Shown here: positions 6,977-15,796 of the stretch, piece by piece | Position numbering within the stretch: the first letter of the stretch is position 1 | Layout of the letters: the number at the start of each line of letters is the position of its first letter | Assembly: GCF_004135585.1 (NCBI RefSeq) | Contig: NZ_CP035501.1 | Span: 3,047,501 to 3,111,500, forward strand | Length of the DNA stretch: 64,000 bases | Source: Sphingosinicella sp. BN140058 | GTDB taxonomy: Bacteria; Pseudomonadota; Alphaproteobacteria; Sphingomonadales; Sphingomonadaceae | Direction: 5' to 3' | The notes under the pieces: model-generated | Seen by the model: only the letters and a program-made list of their open reading frames with translations | Database searches by the model: none | What the model was told of the DNA's origin: nothing | Translations under genes and position numbers: made by a program

Positions 6977-9201
6977 CGCGCGCGGAACTCGGTCTGCTGC
7001 CGGGCAACCGCCTGCTCCCAGGCTTCGCGCGTCCGATAGTCGAGGCCGCGATCCCAGGCGGAGCCCATATAATAGACGAACGGCTTACCGGGCTCGACGC
7101 GCAGCAGGATCAGGTAATTGTCGGCGTCCTCGGCAAAGCCCTGGACCAGAGCGGGGTCGACGAGGATGGCAAGGCCGAGGGAGCCATGCTCCGGATCCTG
7201 TGGCTCCCAGAAGGTCAGCCGGCCGCGCGCCGCGTCACGGGTGACGTTCCCCGCATCGGCTCCGGCCTTGCGCTTCGATATGCCGACCCCGACGATCAGC
7301 GGCGCGGCCGTGTCGGACTGGAGCGTCGACACTATTCGCGTGAAATTGGAGCCGAGTGGAAGCTCGAAGCGGCGCGTCTCCCACACCTTGCGGACCACAT
7401 CGACCGGCCAGGGCCGGTAATCGACTTCGAACCGGGCGACCTCGCCGCCGGACGCCTCGATCCGATGCGCCGCGAAGTTGCGGCTCGTCCACAATTTGTT
7501 GTCATGCCAGATGCCGAGCCCGCCCGCGCCGCGGCCGCGGCCGACGTCGTAGAAGTCCAGCCCCTCGCCGCGGTCGACATGGTAGTTGGGGAATTTCAGC
7601 TGCCGGTCCATGAACGGCCAGCGCACCCGCTTGGCCCAGACGTCGATGCCGGAGCCCGAAGGCGGCTCCTTCGCTTCCAGGGCCGGCCCGTAGATGCGGT
7701 GGGCGACCCGGTCATTCTCCCACAGCAGATCGTCCAGCCGATCCGGCGCGAACCGCGCGACCGCGCGGGGCCGTTGCTGATCCGCCGGCGGCAGCGCCAG
7801 CCGCTCGACAGTCGAGGGCCGTCCGAGCGTGGCCGGATCGTAGGCGAGCGCCCGCGTCGCTTGCATCTCTTCTTCGCGGCGCTGGGTCTCGGCGGCGCCC
7901 ACGATGGTCGCCGGCGGCGGCGGCAACGGCGTGGTCCGGGCGATCAGTTCGGCTGGATCCTGGCTCGGCTCGGGCTCGGGCAGCGCCTGCGGCGCGCCGC
8001 TCAGGTCCATGATCTCGAGCCCGGCCAACAGATAGGCGCCGCTGCTGTAGAGGCCCACCTCGTCGGCCCGCGTCGCCACCGGCTGATCGCCGGTCTTCTG
8101 GGCGGCGCCGACCAGACCGTTCGGCAGAATCTGCCGATTGAGCGCGGCCCAGCCCCTGCGGACGTGCGGCAGGTAGGTCTTGCGATCGATCAGGCCGTGA
8201 TTGATGCCCCAGGCGAGGCCATAGACGTGGAAAGCGGAGCCCGACGTCTCTGCTTCGGGGAACGCCTTCGGATCGAGCAGGCTCGCACGCCACAGGCCGT
8301 CAGGCTGCTGCAGCTCGGCAAGCCGCGCCGCGAGCTGCCGGTACATGGCGATGTAGGTGTCGCGCCCCGCGAGGTCCGCCGGCGCCGATTCGAGCCAGCG
8401 GGCGAGCCCCGCGATCGCCCAGCCGTTCGCTCGCGACCAATAGATCGGTGCTCCGTTCGCGCTTTTACGATCGCGGAAGCGCTCGTCGCGAAGGAACAGC
8501 CGCTGCTCCGGCACCCACAGACGATCGGCGGTGCGGCGCCACTCCTTGTCGGCGGCGAGGACATATTTCGGATCGCCGGTGAGCGCCGACATGCGCGCGA
8601 ACACCGGCGGCGCCATGAACATCGCGTCGATCCACCACCAGATGAGGGCGGGGCTGTCCTTGCTCCGCGCAAGGTGCGGCACCTGCCAGTCGAGCCGCTG
8701 CCGCAGCGGCATCAATACGCCTTCCTGGCGGCGCCGCGCGTAAAGCTCGGCGTAGAGATCGCCGATCGCGAGATCGTCGGCGTTGAGCATGGTCACCGGC
8801 GAGCGCGCGCCGCGGAGGCTGTAATTGTAATGCTCGCCGATCCCGGTGAGGAAGCGCAGGATTTCGGGGTCGTCGGAGACGCGGGCGAGCCGTGCCGCGC
8901 CGACGTAGAAGGTTGCCGCCACCCAGTTGGACGACATCTGGCTGAGATTGCTGCCGGTCGACAAGGCGATCGGCGTTCCCGCCATGGCCGCGATCTGCGA
9001 TCGGGCGACGTAGTTCAGGGCCGCCAGCGTCTCCGCACGCCCAGGCAGTCGCGCCGGATCCACATGCAAGGCCGGCCGCGCCGGCGGCGTCCGCCACACA
9101 GCCTCGACGCCGGGCACCTCGGAGGGCGCCGCCGCTGCCGGGCAGGCGCCGAGGATCGTCAGGCCAAGGAGGGCGTATCTAAGGCGTGCCCGGCGGAACA
9201 T
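6973..9201 (-). CDS. GH105 unsaturated (rhamno)galacturonyl hydrolase fused to DUF4861
   Basis: A 742-residue secreted protein. After a signal peptide (RYALLGLTILGACPAAAA), residues about 45-385 form a GH105 alpha/alpha barrel. Its motifs are WWWIDAMFMAPPVFARMSAL with the catalytic-type Asp, IYWSRANGWAIAGLARWLE and GSAFHVYGLAWGINHG. GH105 removes the terminal unsaturated uronic acid left by pectin lyases. A proline-rich linker leads to a DUF4861 domain (about 470-742; FAPDRLDDLLWENDRVA, GSGIDVWAKRV, LDFYDVGRGRG), often a separate neighbour of GH105 genes in pectin loci. ATG at 9201 has AGGAG upstream; longer in-frame starts lack a signal peptide. Confidence 0.85.
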   Translation of the reverse strand: MFRRARLRYALLGLTILGACPAAAAPSEVPGVEAVWRTPPARPALHVDPARLPGRAETLAALNYVARSQIAAMAGTPIALSTGSNLSQMSSNWVAATFYVGAARLARVSDDPEILRFLTGIGEHYNYSLRGARSPVTMLNADDLAIGDLYAELYARRRQEGVLMPLRQRLDWQVPHLARSKDSPALIWWWIDAMFMAPPVFARMSALTGDPKYVLAADKEWRRTADRLWVPEQRLFLRDERFRDRKSANGAPIYWSRANGWAIAGLARWLESAPADLAGRDTYIAMYRQLAARLAELQQPDGLWRASLLDPKAFPEAETSGSAFHVYGLAWGINHGLIDRKTYLPHVRRGWAALNRQILPNGLVGAAQKTGDQPVATRADEVGLYSSGAYLLAGLEIMDLSGAPQALPEPEPSQDPAELIARTTPLPPPPATIVGAAETQRREEEMQATRALAYDPATLGRPSTVERLALPPADQQRPRAVARFAPDRLDDLLWENDRVAHRIYGPALEAKEPPSGSGIDVWAKRVRWPFMDRQLKFPNYHVDRGEGLDFYDVGRGRGAGGLGIWHDNKLWTSRNFAAHRIEASGGEVARFEVDYRPWPVDVVRKVWETRRFELPLGSNFTRIVSTLQSDTAAPLIVGVGISKRKAGADAGNVTRDAARGRLTFWEPQDPEHGSLGLAILVDPALVQGFAEDADNYLILLRVEPGKPFVYYMGSAWDRGLDYRTREAWEQAVARQQTEFRAR

Positions 9202-9281
9202 GGCGTCACTCCTGATCGAATGTCTTCGCCGCGCGGCGAAGGGGAGGGCTTCGGCCCGTTCCAGCACCGAAGCCCATGCGT

Positions 9282-12041
9282 TCAATATTTCCAGCGCAGA
9301 CCGACGAGAAGCTCGCGGCCGAAGTGGCGATAATTGGACACGCGGTTGGTCACGTCGACGTAACGGTCGTTATATTCGTCGGTCAGGTTCACCGCCTCGA
9401 GCGAGAAGGTGAGGGTCTTGGTGATCTCGTACGACATCGACGCATCGATGTTCAGCGTTGAATTCACCCCTTCCTCGCTATTGCCATTGCCACCGGGGAA
9501 GCCGACGAGGTAGCGATCGCGATAGGCGGCCGAGACACGGGCGCTCAGCCGGTCGTCCTCGTAATAGAGGGTGGCGTTGAACATGTTCTTCGACTGGCCG
9601 GTGAGGCGATTGTAGTTCGGCGCCTCGGGGGTGCCGTAATTCACCTTCGAATGGACCCACGTGTAATTGCCGATGAAGCCGAAGTTGGAAAGCGGCCCGG
9701 GCAGGAAGCTGAAGGGCTGCTGATATTGCAGTTCGATGCCCTTCAAGGTGCCGCCTTCGCCATTGAGCTTGCGGGTGACCTCGAAATCCTCGTCGGGCGA
9801 CGCCGGGGTGCCGGTCAGCAGGCTGTCCGGCAGGCCGAGGCTCGCCCACGGCACCACCTCGGTGCTGGTGGTGATGAACGAATCGATCTTCTTGTAGAAG
9901 AAGGCTGCCGACAGCAGCGCCTCGCGGGCGAAATACCATTCCACCGAAGCATCGTAATTCGTCGCGCGGAACGGGTTCAGCAGCGGATTGCCGTAGCTCA
10001 CCCGCCGCGTCGGCGTCGAAAGGCTGCCGCCGGGCGTAAGATCGCCGAGCGCGGGCCGCGACATCACCTTTGCGGCGCCGAGACGGACGACCAGGTCCCG
10101 CGCCGGTTCGATCGCCAGGTTGAACGAGGGCAGCCAATCCTCGTAGCTGTTCTTCACCGTCACATAATCGGTGTTGAGAAAGCCCGAGGCGGTGGTGTCG
10201 GTGCGGGCGTAGCGAAGGCCGACATTGCCGCGCACGGTGAGGCCGCCGAGATCGGTGTTGAAATCAGCCTGGACGAAGGCGCCCTTGTCCTTCTCGCCGA
10301 CTTCGCGAATGCCGTTGTAGGTCGGCACCAGGGGATCGTCGTAGATGCTCAGGAAGTCGTTGATCTTCCAGATGTCGGGTACGATGTAGTTGAGGCTCGA
10401 TCCCGCAGGGATGGCGAGCCCGCCTTCCAGGCTGACGACCTTGCCGAGCGCGTCGACCCCCACTTGCCGGTCAGCGCCGGAGAGGGTGGAGACCGCCTGC
10501 TGATTGCCGAACGTGTCGAAGGCATAGGTTCGATATTCGCCGCCGCCCTTCAGCGTCACCTGCGGCAGCAGATCATATTCGAGCGCGCCGGCATAGGTGC
10601 GCAGTTTGTAATTGGCGCCGCCTTCGCTCTTTCGCCATTCGGTGAGGGTGAAGGGCGCGCCGCTGCTGACGTCGAAGCCGTAATTGATCAGCGGAAGCCG
10701 GTCGTTCTCTCGAAAATCGTAGGTGAAGCCGTCGCGATTGTTGGCATCGAACATGTAGGAGACGGAAAGCGGCGTCCGCGCCTTCGATTCGTTGCCGCCG
10801 ATCTTGATCCGGCCGCGGAGCCGGTCCGTGAAGGCGTGACGCGCATTGAGCGAGACCTGGGCGAACTCGCTTTCGTCGCGGGTGAAGCCGTTTTCCGAAC
10901 GAATGTCGACGTCGTCGAACACGCCGTAGGAAATGGTCTGGGTCTCGGGATCGATCGCATAGTCGCGGACGATCGTCTCGCGCACGCCGCCGGCAGCACG
11001 GCTGAAACTGATCGCCTCGATGTTGGGGCTCTCGGCTTCCTGGTTGAACCGGGAGAACAGGACGTCGAGCGTCACCTCGGTCTGCTCGCTCGGCCGCCAC
11101 TGAATCGCACCGGTGATGCCGAGCCGATCCTCGGCGAACGATCCGTAGGTGTAGCGCGGGATTCGCGGGTAGAAGTTGCTGAGCACCTCGTCCCGCTGGG
11201 CAGGCGTGGTGCAGGGAACGCAGCCGGCGAAATTGTTGCCGGTACCATAGGCCGCACTCGGATCTCCCCGCTGCCAGCGGGTGGTGTTGAAGCTCTCGCT
11301 GGTCGGCTTGCGCTCGCTATAGGCGGCGGAGAGCAGGAAGCCCAAAGTGCTGTCCGGATTGCTCCAGCTGACCAGCCCGGCCAGGCGCGGCAGCAGCTTC
11401 TTGGAAAGATCGTTATACGATCCCTGGCCCGACAGAGCGGTGTGGAAGCCGGCGCCGAAATCGAGCGGCCGGCCGGTCTGCAGATCGACGGTCGCGCCGA
11501 GCGAGCCTTCCTCGATCTCGGCCGACTGAGTCTTGCGCACGGTGATGCTGTTGAACAGCTCCGATGCGAAGATCGAGAAATCGAAGCCGCGGCTGCGATT
11601 GCCGCCATAGGCCGCCTGCGCTTCGAGGCCGTTGATGCGGACTCGGGTGAAATCGGCGTTGAGGCCGCGCACGCTGATCGTGCGGCCCTGGCCGGTGTCT
11701 CGATCGATGGTGACGCCCGGCAGGCGCTGAATCGACTCGGCGAGGTTGAGATCGGGAAAATCGGCAATGTCCTCGGCGAGGATGGTGTCGACCGCGCCCG
11801 CTTCGCGGCGCTTGATGCCGAGCGCCTTGTCCAAGCTCGAGCGGAATCCGGTGACGATGATACCCTCGTCAGCCGCCGTCTCTTCCGTTTGCGCGCCGCT
11901 CGCTGCCGGCTCGGATTCGGTCGGCGCGGCATCCGCCGAACCGACGGCACTGTCGGTCGCCTGGGCAGAGGCGGTCTGCGGGGCCGCGAGCCCGGCGAGT
12001 GAGGCGCCGAGCAAGTACAGAGCATGATTGGAGTAACGCAT
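9282..12041 (-). CDS. TonB-dependent outer-membrane receptor, pectin locus
   Basis: A 919-residue receptor with a signal peptide (MRYSNHALYLLGASLAGLAAP) and an acidic/proline spacer. The plug domain shows EDIADFPDLNLAESIQRLPG and RTISVRGLNADFTRVRING. A beta-barrel follows, ending in the typical aromatic C terminus (FGRELLVGLRWKY). It probably imports oligogalacturonides made by the neighbouring enzymes using TonB-ExbBD energy. ATG at 12041 is preceded by GGGGAGAGGATA. An ACCGGT-centred element lies 23 bases upstream of the start. The gene heads the block of receptor, GH105 fusion, six-hairpin protein and PL22. Confidence 0.93.
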   Translation of the reverse strand: MRYSNHALYLLGASLAGLAAPQTASAQATDSAVGSADAAPTESEPAASGAQTEETAADEGIIVTGFRSSLDKALGIKRREAGAVDTILAEDIADFPDLNLAESIQRLPGVTIDRDTGQGRTISVRGLNADFTRVRINGLEAQAAYGGNRSRGFDFSIFASELFNSITVRKTQSAEIEEGSLGATVDLQTGRPLDFGAGFHTALSGQGSYNDLSKKLLPRLAGLVSWSNPDSTLGFLLSAAYSERKPTSESFNTTRWQRGDPSAAYGTGNNFAGCVPCTTPAQRDEVLSNFYPRIPRYTYGSFAEDRLGITGAIQWRPSEQTEVTLDVLFSRFNQEAESPNIEAISFSRAAGGVRETIVRDYAIDPETQTISYGVFDDVDIRSENGFTRDESEFAQVSLNARHAFTDRLRGRIKIGGNESKARTPLSVSYMFDANNRDGFTYDFRENDRLPLINYGFDVSSGAPFTLTEWRKSEGGANYKLRTYAGALEYDLLPQVTLKGGGEYRTYAFDTFGNQQAVSTLSGADRQVGVDALGKVVSLEGGLAIPAGSSLNYIVPDIWKINDFLSIYDDPLVPTYNGIREVGEKDKGAFVQADFNTDLGGLTVRGNVGLRYARTDTTASGFLNTDYVTVKNSYEDWLPSFNLAIEPARDLVVRLGAAKVMSRPALGDLTPGGSLSTPTRRVSYGNPLLNPFRATNYDASVEWYFAREALLSAAFFYKKIDSFITTSTEVVPWASLGLPDSLLTGTPASPDEDFEVTRKLNGEGGTLKGIELQYQQPFSFLPGPLSNFGFIGNYTWVHSKVNYGTPEAPNYNRLTGQSKNMFNATLYYEDDRLSARVSAAYRDRYLVGFPGGNGNSEEGVNSTLNIDASMSYEITKTLTFSLEAVNLTDEYNDRYVDVTNRVSNYRHFGRELLVGLRWKY

Positions 12042-12063
12042 TATCCTCTCCCCGAGAATTGTT

Positions 12064-12073
12064 ACCGGTGTCA
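12064..12073 (-). promoter_or_regulatory. Putative operator TGACACCGGT upstream of the pectin TonB receptor
   Basis: On the minus strand the sequence reads TGACACCGGTAACA, an imperfect palindrome around ACCGGT located just before the receptor's Shine-Dalgarno. The same ten bases occur before the GH28 gene at 14966-14975. A central CG in a palindrome is common for LacI-family sites. The cognate regulator is not in this locus. Confidence 0.5.
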
Positions 12074-12117
12074 ATCCGGCTTGTTTGAAGTCGATGATTT
12101 CCACGGCCGAAACCGCT

Positions 12118-13428
12118 TCAGCCCGGATTGTTCGAAGACCATTTGGCGAAGGCGTCGATCGCTTGCTGCGGGCTGGTCACGTACCAATTGTATCCGTTGC
12201 GACGGCCTATCGAGATGAAGTTGACGTCGTCGTGGATGCTCTTGTCCTTGTCGCCGAAGATCGGCTGGCCGGTGGTGATGCTGTAATTGCGCGACCAAAT
12301 CGGCCCGGCACCCTGTTGTGGAACGATTTTTCGGCCTTCCGGGGTGTGCGTCCAGGCCTGATTGTAAATCGCCTTGGCCTTGAGCCAGGCGATCCCGCCC
12401 CGGATCGCCGCGTTGACGGCCGACGATGGCCTTGGCTGCTGCATCAGGAACAGCAGAATGTCGGTGGTCTCTGCGCTGGCGATCGACTGAGGCTCGTAAT
12501 TGCGCGCGGAGCTCGGCGCCAGAGTCAGCGGATCGACCTGCTGCGGCCAGCCTGCCAGCGTTCCGCCAATTCTCACCTGCGCCCGGATGATGATCGCGAT
12601 GCCGCGATCGGCAGCCCTCGCGGCCTGGCGCCGCAGATCGGCGGGAACGAAGCCGTATCGTGCGCCGCCGGCGGCGACCTCCTGGAGCAGGGTGGCGGCG
12701 TGGGCGACGGCATTGTCGTTGAACGTGATCGCATCGTGGAAGCCGCCTTCCAGCGGCCAATTCTGCGGCCAGCCGCCGTTGGGATATTGGGCGGCGAGCA
12801 GGTAGCGCACGCCTTTCACGAAGCTCGCCCGGTATCTGGCGGCCTCGGCGGCCGGAAGCTGCTCGGCGACCCGTGCCAGGAAGCGCATCTCGGTCGTGGT
12901 CGCGTCGTTGTCCAGCGTGCCGACGAAGGTCCAGAAACGATCCGCGGGGGCGTCGAAATTCGAGCGATCGGGATCCATCGTCTCGGCATCGTTGGCGAAA
13001 CGCTGGCCGGGGCGCCGCGGGGCGATGGCGCGATCCTGGTTCTTGCTCCAGCCGCCAGCCGGGGTCTGGAAGCTGACGATCGTGTCCGCAACGGCGCGTG
13101 CCTCGGTGCCGCCATACCAGGACGCATCGCGGTCGAGCGGCATATTGCCCTTGCCGCCGCCCACGGCCTGCGGAGGCGGTGGCGGCGTCGCGCCGGCCGG
13201 CAATTCCGCAGCGAGTGACGCACGATCTGCGCGCATCTGCGCTTCGGAGCGACGAAGATAGGCGGCCCATGCCGCACGCTCGGCGGCGGGAAGGGCGGCG
13301 ATCCGTTCGTGAGTCAGCGACTGCGCCGGCACGTTGGTGCCGATCACCTTGGCGATCGCCGGCATCGGCCCAGCGAGCACGCACAGGGCCAGTCCTGCCG
13401 CCATCGTGCGTGAGATCCTCGAGATCAT
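12118..13428 (-). CDS. pelA: Pectate lyase, polysaccharide lyase family 10
   Basis: A 436-residue secreted enzyme (signal peptide MISRISRTMAAGLALCVLAG) that cleaves polygalacturonate by beta-elimination. The PL10 alpha-helical core is recognisable from DTIVSFQTPAGGWSKNQD, TMDPDRSNFDAPADRFWTF, DNDATTTEMRFLARV, FNDNAVAHAATLL and the C-terminal RNYSITTGQPIFGDKDKS. Conserved Asp and Arg residues of those motifs form the Ca2+ and substrate site in the family. ATG at 13428 follows an AGGAGAGGAA ribosome site; an upstream in-frame ATG at 13452 is possible. It lies between GH28 and the TonB receptor in the same orientation. Confidence 0.9.
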   Translation of the reverse strand: MISRISRTMAAGLALCVLAGPMPAIAKVIGTNVPAQSLTHERIAALPAAERAAWAAYLRRSEAQMRADRASLAAELPAGATPPPPPQAVGGGKGNMPLDRDASWYGGTEARAVADTIVSFQTPAGGWSKNQDRAIAPRRPGQRFANDAETMDPDRSNFDAPADRFWTFVGTLDNDATTTEMRFLARVAEQLPAAEAARYRASFVKGVRYLLAAQYPNGGWPQNWPLEGGFHDAITFNDNAVAHAATLLQEVAAGGARYGFVPADLRRQAARAADRGIAIIIRAQVRIGGTLAGWPQQVDPLTLAPSSARNYEPQSIASAETTDILLFLMQQPRPSSAVNAAIRGGIAWLKAKAIYNQAWTHTPEGRKIVPQQGAGPIWSRNYSITTGQPIFGDKDKSIHDDVNFISIGRRNGYNWYVTSPQQAIDAFAKWSSNNPG

Positions 13429-13462
13429 CCCTGTCTTCCTCTCCTGCGTCATTCCGTTCGTC

Positions 13463-14920
13463 TCAAGGGGCCGGCGGCCCGGGCCGGAGGCCGATCACAT
13501 CCGTGGAGGCCGTCACCCTTGGTCCCTTGCCGTCCAGGGTATCGATGACGCTGTCGGTGAAGCGCCAGTTTCGCGCGTTGGCGATGCTTCCTGCTTCGCG
13601 GACATCCCAGCGCAGCCGCGAGAAGACGAAGTCCTCGAGCGGGGCCTCGGCATAGGCGGCGGCCTCGAAGCCGATCTTGGCGCCGACGGCGCGCACGTCC
13701 TCGATCCGGACGCCCTTGATGCGCGGGATGCCCCGCGCACGCGGCACCGGCGTCGCCAGCGTGCGCCAGTGCGGCGGCGGATCGGCAATACCGGCGGGAA
13801 TTTTTGCGTAGCTGTAGAGCGGATACCAGTCGAGGTTGACCCGCAACACGGTGGCAACGTCCTGCAGCGCGATGTCGCGCAGACGGATCTCCCGGATCGT
13901 ACCGCCGCGGCTCGACCCGGATTTGAAGAAGATGCCGAGCGGCACCGGATAGTCGATGCGGAGGCCGGCAACGTCGATGTCGGAGAAGCCGCCCGACGTC
14001 TCGCTACCGAAGGTCATGCCGGCGAGCGCGTCGCGAACCACACAGTCGCGCACCGTCACGTTGCGGCAGGGCCGATCGACCCGCAAGCCGTCCGAGTCGC
14101 GGCCGGCCTTGATGCAGATGGCGTCGTCGTTGACCGAGATGTCGCAGCGCGCGATTCGGACACCGTCGGAGGAATCGACGTCGATGCCGTCGGTCGATGG
14201 CCCGCGGCCGCCGACATTGTTGCGGATGATGACGTCGGAGACGTCGACATCGCGCGAATAGCAGATGTGCACCGTCCAGAAACCGGAGCGGGTCAGCAAT
14301 GGGCCCGAGAGACGGACGTCTTCCGACTCGAAGATCTGGATCAGGCGCGGACGCCTGCAATCATAATCGGCGGCCCAGCGCAGACCCTTCGGATCATAGT
14401 CCCTACGGAGGCGCCAATAGCTGTCCCAGAACGGCTTGCCGTCACCATCGACGGTGCCTTCGCCGATGATGCGCGCATTCTTCTGGCGATAGACGTTGAG
14501 CAAGGCCGCCGGCCAAAGCATCTCGATGCCGGCGACGCGGGTGGGCAGGAGCGGGTAAGCGGCAAGATCCTGGACACCGCGCAGGGTGACGCCGCGGCCT
14601 ACTTCCAGTGTCACCCCCGACTTCACGAACAACGCGCCGGACCGATAAAGGCCCGGCTTCAGCCGAACGGTTCCGCCGCCGGCGAGATGTGCGGCATCGA
14701 TCGCTCGCTGGATCCCCGCAGTCTCGATCGCTTCACCATCGCCGACGGTGCCGTAATCGGCCGCTTCGATGATACTGCCCGGCGTTGCGCCCTCCCACGC
14801 AAAGGCGCGGCGTGGCAGCATCGGCAGCAAGGCCGTGCCAAGCCCAGTGACGAGCACGGACCGGCGCGACGGGCGGGCAAAGCCGTGCTCCGATGGCACA
14901 CGATCGCAGAACAACGCCAC
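13463..14920 (-). CDS. GH28 polygalacturonase with Tat signal
   Basis: A 485-residue right-handed beta-helix enzyme hydrolysing galacturonan. The N terminus has a twin-arginine motif (SRRSVLVTG) followed by a hydrophobic stretch and a cleavage region near AFA. Pectate-lyase-like start ADYGTVGDGEAIETAGIQRA, GH28 motifs STDGIDVDSS, NDDAICIKAG (Asp 265/266) and MTFGSETSGG are all seen; the last resembles the exo-acting subgroup rather than the G-H-G of endo enzymes. GTG at 14920 was chosen because GGGAGAGG sits six bases upstream; an ATG at 14941 is the alternative. It is the first gene of the pectin block and has its own ACCGGT element. Confidence 0.88.
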   Translation of the reverse strand: MALFCDRVPSEHGFARPSRRSVLVTGLGTALLPMLPRRAFAWEGATPGSIIEAADYGTVGDGEAIETAGIQRAIDAAHLAGGGTVRLKPGLYRSGALFVKSGVTLEVGRGVTLRGVQDLAAYPLLPTRVAGIEMLWPAALLNVYRQKNARIIGEGTVDGDGKPFWDSYWRLRRDYDPKGLRWAADYDCRRPRLIQIFESEDVRLSGPLLTRSGFWTVHICYSRDVDVSDVIIRNNVGGRGPSTDGIDVDSSDGVRIARCDISVNDDAICIKAGRDSDGLRVDRPCRNVTVRDCVVRDALAGMTFGSETSGGFSDIDVAGLRIDYPVPLGIFFKSGSSRGGTIREIRLRDIALQDVATVLRVNLDWYPLYSYAKIPAGIADPPPHWRTLATPVPRARGIPRIKGVRIEDVRAVGAKIGFEAAAYAEAPLEDFVFSRLRWDVREAGSIANARNWRFTDSVIDTLDGKGPRVTASTDVIGLRPGPPAP

Positions 14921-14965
14921 TAAGGACCTCTCCCGTCCCATTTGTATGACGAGTCGCTACCGGAA

Positions 14966-14975
14966 ACCGGTGTCA
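14966..14975 (-). promoter_or_regulatory. Putative operator TGACACCGGT upstream of GH28
   Basis: Second copy of the ten-base element found before the pectin TonB receptor, here reading TGACACCGGTTTCC on the minus strand, 46 bases before the chosen GH28 start. Together the two sites bracket the catalytic half (GH28, PL10) and the uptake half (receptor onwards) of the locus. Confidence 0.5.
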
Positions 14976-15121
14976 GGTGCAAGCACTCTGTCCCAACATC
15001 TGATGTAATCATACAAATAATGGGATCGTTGAAGGTCGCTGCCAAGTCGCCGGAGCGGCCAGCCCCGCGTCCGCCAGACGGGTCCATCGGCCTCAGGTGC
15101 GAAGATGCCGGCTGGATCCGA

Positions 15122-15763
15122 TTACGTCTCACGCAGCGGTCGGTGGACGACGCGAATCGTGCCGCTGGTCGCGCCGCCGCAGAAAAAGCGACGGTCGCCA
15201 TCGGATTCGAGGCCGGAGACGATGGCGCCCTTCGGCATGTCGATCGCTTCCAGAACTTCACCCGTGGTTGGATCGATGCGCCGGACGTCGCTCTGGTCGC
15301 CTTCCCAGGTGCCGTGCCACAATTCGCCATCGACCCAGGTTACGCCGGTGACGAAGCGGCTGCACGCGATGGTGCGGAGGATGGCTCCGGTCTCCGGATC
15401 GATCTGGTGGATCTTCCGGTCACGATATCGACCGAGCCAGAGCGATCCCTCGGACCAGGCGAGGCCGGAGCCGCCTCCGCTTTCCGGCGTCGGGATCGAT
15501 GAGACCACCACCCCTGTCTTCGGATCGATCCTGTCGATGCGGTTCTCGGTGAGCTGGAAGAGATGATGACCGTCGAACGCGGTACCCGCGTCAGCCGCGA
15601 CATCGATCACCTCGGCCAGGGCTCCGCTGCCCGGATCGACCGCATTCAACGAGTCGCCCGCGGCAAACCAGATACGCTGCCCGTCAAAGGTAACGCCGTG
15701 CACGGCTTCGATGCCGGGAAAGGGTCCGAATTCCTCATCGATCTCGGCGGGCGAGCGTTTCAT
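15122..15763 (-). CDS. Small beta-propeller protein (glutamine-cyclotransferase/Vgb-like repeats)
   Basis: A 213-residue protein without signal peptide made of about five repeats of the kind G-x-IWFAAGDSLNAVDPGSG, HLFQLTENRIDRIDPKTG, SLWLGRYRDRKIHQIDPETG and ELWHGTWEGDQSDVRRIDPTTG. This is the NHL/SMP-30-like propeller pattern seen in glutamine cyclotransferase-like and Vgb-like proteins. No catalytic residues can be assigned. It starts 33 bases after the stop of the upstream TPR/HTH regulator and is probably co-transcribed, so it may be a sensor or target of that regulator. Confidence 0.6.
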   Translation of the reverse strand: MKRSPAEIDEEFGPFPGIEAVHGVTFDGQRIWFAAGDSLNAVDPGSGALAEVIDVAADAGTAFDGHHLFQLTENRIDRIDPKTGVVVSSIPTPESGGGSGLAWSEGSLWLGRYRDRKIHQIDPETGAILRTIACSRFVTGVTWVDGELWHGTWEGDQSDVRRIDPTTGEVLEAIDMPKGAIVSGLESDGDRRFFCGGATSGTIRVVHRPLRET

Positions 15764-15796
15764 GTCGTTGTCCCCGATCTTGGTTCGAAGATCGAC

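Noticed and set aside
6910..9333. Very long open frame on the plus strand opposite the GH105 fusion gene
   Set aside because: It is the mirror of a GC-rich gene with strong codon bias. It shows no domain, is Arg/Ala/Gly-rich throughout and has no ribosome site. Similar long mirrors lie opposite both TonB receptors and the polymerase genes.
14966..14990. GGTGCAAGCAC next to the ACCGGT element as another EPS-locus motif copy
   Set aside because: It lacks the TTGTGC start and lies in the pectin locus; the resemblance is limited to a few bases.
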